From positions 1 through 64,000 of the forward strand of contig CALLAL010000040.1 in the NCBI GenBank assembly GCA_938002255.1: a stretch of 64,000 nt of DNA, read 5' to 3'. Below the pieces are notes generated by a model, which was not told the DNA's origin, made no database searches, and saw nothing but the letters and a program-made list of their open reading frames with translations. This DNA is from an uncultured bacterium. Its GTDB lineage: Bacteria; Desulfobacterota; BSN033; UBA1163. How positions within the stretch are numbered: position 1 is the first letter of the stretch; every line of letters begins with the position of its first letter. Below are positions 61,796 to 64,000 of the stretch, piece by piece. Position numbers and translations under genes: made by a program.

Positions 61796-64000
61796 TCAAT
61801 TTGATCGGTGTGACTGAACGGATCCATCTGGAGTGGATGGCACCAACCTCCGCTGCTTTTGTCTCCGGATGAACTTATCGATTTCAACAAGGACCACTAC
61901 GGAGAGGCTGACCAGGACAATTCTTCCCCACTCTCCCAAGCTTAAAGATTCCGTCCGGAAAACCCACTGAAGGGCTGGAACATAAACCACGGCAATCTGG
62001 GCGAGAAACGCCGCCACCATGCTGTAAAAGAGAAAGGGGTTGCTTAATGGACTGATCGTAAAAATGGAGCGGAGTTCAGAGCGGGAGTTCCAGGCCTGAA
62101 AGAACTGAAATAGAACCATCGTCGTTACAGCAATGGTTCTTGCCCGTTCGAGGGGGACACCGTCATCAAGGGCTGCGACGAAGTTGAAGATGACTCCAAG
62201 GGAGATGATCAATCCCACCAGAACGCTTCTTTCATACATGAGCCTTGACATGATCCCTTCCTTCAGCCTTCTGGGTTTCCGTTTGATCACATCCTTTTCA
62301 CCTGGTTCAAATGCCAATGCGACATCCTGGAGGCCATTGGTAACCAGATTGATCCAGAGGAGTTGGGCCGCCACATACGGGATGGGAATATCTAAAGCCA
62401 TGGCGATCAGGATAGAGACGATGGCAGCAAACCCTGTGGGGATGAGGAAGAGAGTGACCTTTCGAATGTTGTCGAAGACGACCCGTCCTTCTTCAACAGC
62501 ATGGAAGATACTGGCGAAGTTATCATCTGTGATCACCATATCGGCTGCTTCTCTGGCGACATCGGTGCCCGTCTTACCCATCGCCACACCGATATGGGCG
62601 GCCTTGAGGGCAGGGGCATCGTTGACGCCATCGCCGGTGACGGCCACCACTTCGCCATGTTTCATTACCTGCTGGACAATTCTTAATTTGTGTTGAGGGG
62701 AGACTCTTGCAAAAACAGAGACGTCTTGGACCTTGTTAAATAATTCTTCATCACTGATCGTCTCGAGTTCTTTTCCTGTAAGCACTAGGGAATCCTTCTG
62801 AGTGATTCCCATCATCTTCCCGATCGCCCTTGCCGTGATGGCATGGTCTCCTGTGATCATGGCCACTCGAATCCCCGCCTGGTGACAACCCTTAATCGCT
62901 TCGATCGCTTCCGGACGGGGAGGATCGATCATGCCCTGCAGACCCGCAAGGGTTAAATCGGCCCCAAGGCTCTCATGGGTGAGTTCTTCAACCTTTGAAG
63001 GCACTTCTTTATAAGCCATGGCCAGAACTCTCATGCCATCCTGAGCAAAATGCTCTGCAGTTTTAAGAACTTTTTGTCTATCGATCGAGGAACCGTCAGC
63101 GATTTGATGACACATCTCTAACACCTTTTCGGGGGCTCCCTTGGCAAAGATCCACTTTTTTCCATCGTGCTCGTGAAGGGTAGCCATGAATCCCCGTTCC
63201 GATTCAAAAGGGATGATAGCCAGTTGAGGAAAGAGGCGCTTTTCCTCTTGTGGGTCAAGCCCTGCCTTCATTGCAGCGACGATGAGAGCTCCCTCCGTTG
63301 GATCCCCATCGACCCGATACTGTCCTTCCTCCTCAACGAGAGTTGACTCATTACAGAGCATTCCAATACGCAAAAGGCCACAAACCCCCTCCAATTTGTT
63401 AATCTCGCAGGATTCCCAATCCTGGAGGATTTCGCCTTTGGGGTCATAACCACTCCCCGTCACTTCGTAGGTGTGTTGAGTGTCATGAATCACTTTGACG
63501 GTCATCTCGTTTTTCGTCAGGGTACCTGTTTTATCCGAACAGATGACGGTTGTGCTCCCGAGGGTTTCCACTGCGGGGAGCTTCCGGATAATGGCGTTTC
63601 GTTTTGCCATCCGGCTAATGCCAATGGCCATGGTGATCGTGACGACGATAGGCAGTCCTTCTGGGACTGCGGCGACCGAGGCAGCGACTGCAATTTTAAA
63701 TATTTCAGCGATCGACATCCCGAGGAAAAATCCAAGAATAGCAATGGCCAAAGCACTTCCAAGGACAAGAAAACCAATGAAATGGGCAAACTTCGTGATC
63801 TTTTGCTGGAGGGGAGTTTGAGTCACGGACAACTCTTTGACTTCTTTTGCAATCTGCCCGAGAACCGTTTTTGAACCTGTCTCAACAACGATCCCTTTTG
63901 CTCGGCCATTGACCACCACTGTTCCCATAAAAGCCATATTGGTCTGATCACCTGGCGTCAGATTTTCTTCGGTGATTAGACCAGTTTTCTTTTCTACGGG
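61796..64000 (-). CDS. Cation-translocating P-type ATPase, type II (start outside window)
   Basis: 734 residues are visible; the frame is open to the right edge, and reads PVEKKTGLITEENLTPGDQTN before MAFMGT, so the true start is outside. The catalytic phosphorylation motif DKTGTLT, VAASVAAVPEGLPIVVTIT in the fourth helix, GDGVNDAPALK, and the C-terminal membrane region are present. The PEGLP pattern fits Ca2+/Mg2+- or Na+-type IIA/IIB pumps. The sixth helix reads NLVTNGLQD, with Asn where SERCA has Asp, so the ion is uncertain. Confidence 0.88.
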   Translation of the reverse strand, partial: PVEKKTGLITEENLTPGDQTNMAFMGTVVVNGRAKGIVVETGSKTVLGQIAKEVKELSVTQTPLQQKITKFAHFIGFLVLGSALAIAILGFFLGMSIAEIFKIAVAASVAAVPEGLPIVVTITMAIGISRMAKRNAIIRKLPAVETLGSTTVICSDKTGTLTKNEMTVKVIHDTQHTYEVTGSGYDPKGEILQDWESCEINKLEGVCGLLRIGMLCNESTLVEEEGQYRVDGDPTEGALIVAAMKAGLDPQEEKRLFPQLAIIPFESERGFMATLHEHDGKKWIFAKGAPEKVLEMCHQIADGSSIDRQKVLKTAEHFAQDGMRVLAMAYKEVPSKVEELTHESLGADLTLAGLQGMIDPPRPEAIEAIKGCHQAGIRVAMITGDHAITARAIGKMMGITQKDSLVLTGKELETISDEELFNKVQDVSVFARVSPQHKLRIVQQVMKHGEVVAVTGDGVNDAPALKAAHIGVAMGKTGTDVAREAADMVITDDNFASIFHAVEEGRVVFDNIRKVTLFLIPTGFAAIVSILIAMALDIPIPYVAAQLLWINLVTNGLQDVALAFEPGEKDVIKRKPRRLKEGIMSRLMYERSVLVGLIISLGVIFNFVAALDDGVPLERARTIAVTTMVLFQFFQAWNSRSELRSIFTISPLSNPFLFYSMVAAFLAQIAVVYVPALQWVFRTESLSLGEWGRIVLVSLSVVVLVEIDKFIRRQKQRRLVPSTPDGSVQSHRSN

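Noticed and set aside
1-64000. tRNA, rRNA, CRISPR arrays
   Set aside because: I looked for cloverleaf-type T-loop motifs, ribosomal signatures and evenly spaced repeats and found none.

Overview
The window comes from a Gram-negative bacterium with an outer membrane: it has TamA/TamB, Mla lipid-transport genes and several lipoprotein or signal-peptide proteins. The heme genes (hemB next to an AhbD-type radical SAM heme synthase), the many NtrC-type and hybrid regulators and the moderate base composition suggest a deltaproteobacterium-like lineage (Desulfobacterota or a neighbouring phylum), but no rRNA or other phylogenetic marker is present, so this is inference. I saw no rRNA, tRNA or CRISPR array. 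Genes are densely packed. The strands are strongly blocked: 5.6-14.5 kb is all minus, 14.6-25.8 kb all plus, and 25.8-64 kb all minus.

Layout. 0-2.4 kb: end of a small secreted protein gene, then a HerA-like ATPase gene bracketed by two inverted ~225-bp MITE-like elements; the second sits between the divergent promoters of the ATPase gene and radA. 2.4-5.6 kb: radA and a secreted TPR/glycosidase-like protein. 5.6-14.5 kb: ACR3-like transporter, DUF4124 protein, polA, a histidine kinase with a REC-GGDEF regulator, ahbD and hemB. 14.6-19.7 kb: an NtrB/NtrC-type pair, a sigma-54-like promoter with a structured leader, and hflK-hflC. 19.8-25.8 kb: a receiver protein and a glucosylglycerate-type operon (gpgS, gpgP, LapA-like protein, two more glycosyltransferases, a CmpX-like membrane protein). 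25.8-45 kb: envelope and transport block (tamB, tamA, Kef-type antiporter, universal stress proteins, site-2 protease, kinase, AI-2E protein, mgtE, YihY, mlaC-D-F-E, LOG-family enzyme). 45-61 kb: pgi, stress proteins, glycogen phosphorylase, pgm, DegP-like protease, a redox pair with a diheme cytochrome, phosphoketolase, acetate kinase. 61-64 kb: MscS channel and a truncated P-type ATPase.

How they fit together. Three nearly identical sigma-54-type promoters (core TGGTATC-N-T-N-ATTGCT) lie before hflKC, before a small zinc-ribbon gene followed by a universal stress protein, and before a frameshifted copy of that zinc-ribbon gene followed by degP. This suggests one RpoN-dependent envelope and protein-quality regulon, with the adjacent NtrB/NtrC-type pair as a candidate controller. 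The carbon genes form a complete route from stored glycogen to acetate and ATP through phosphoketolase. Together with the stress proteins this reads as a stress or energy-starvation region.
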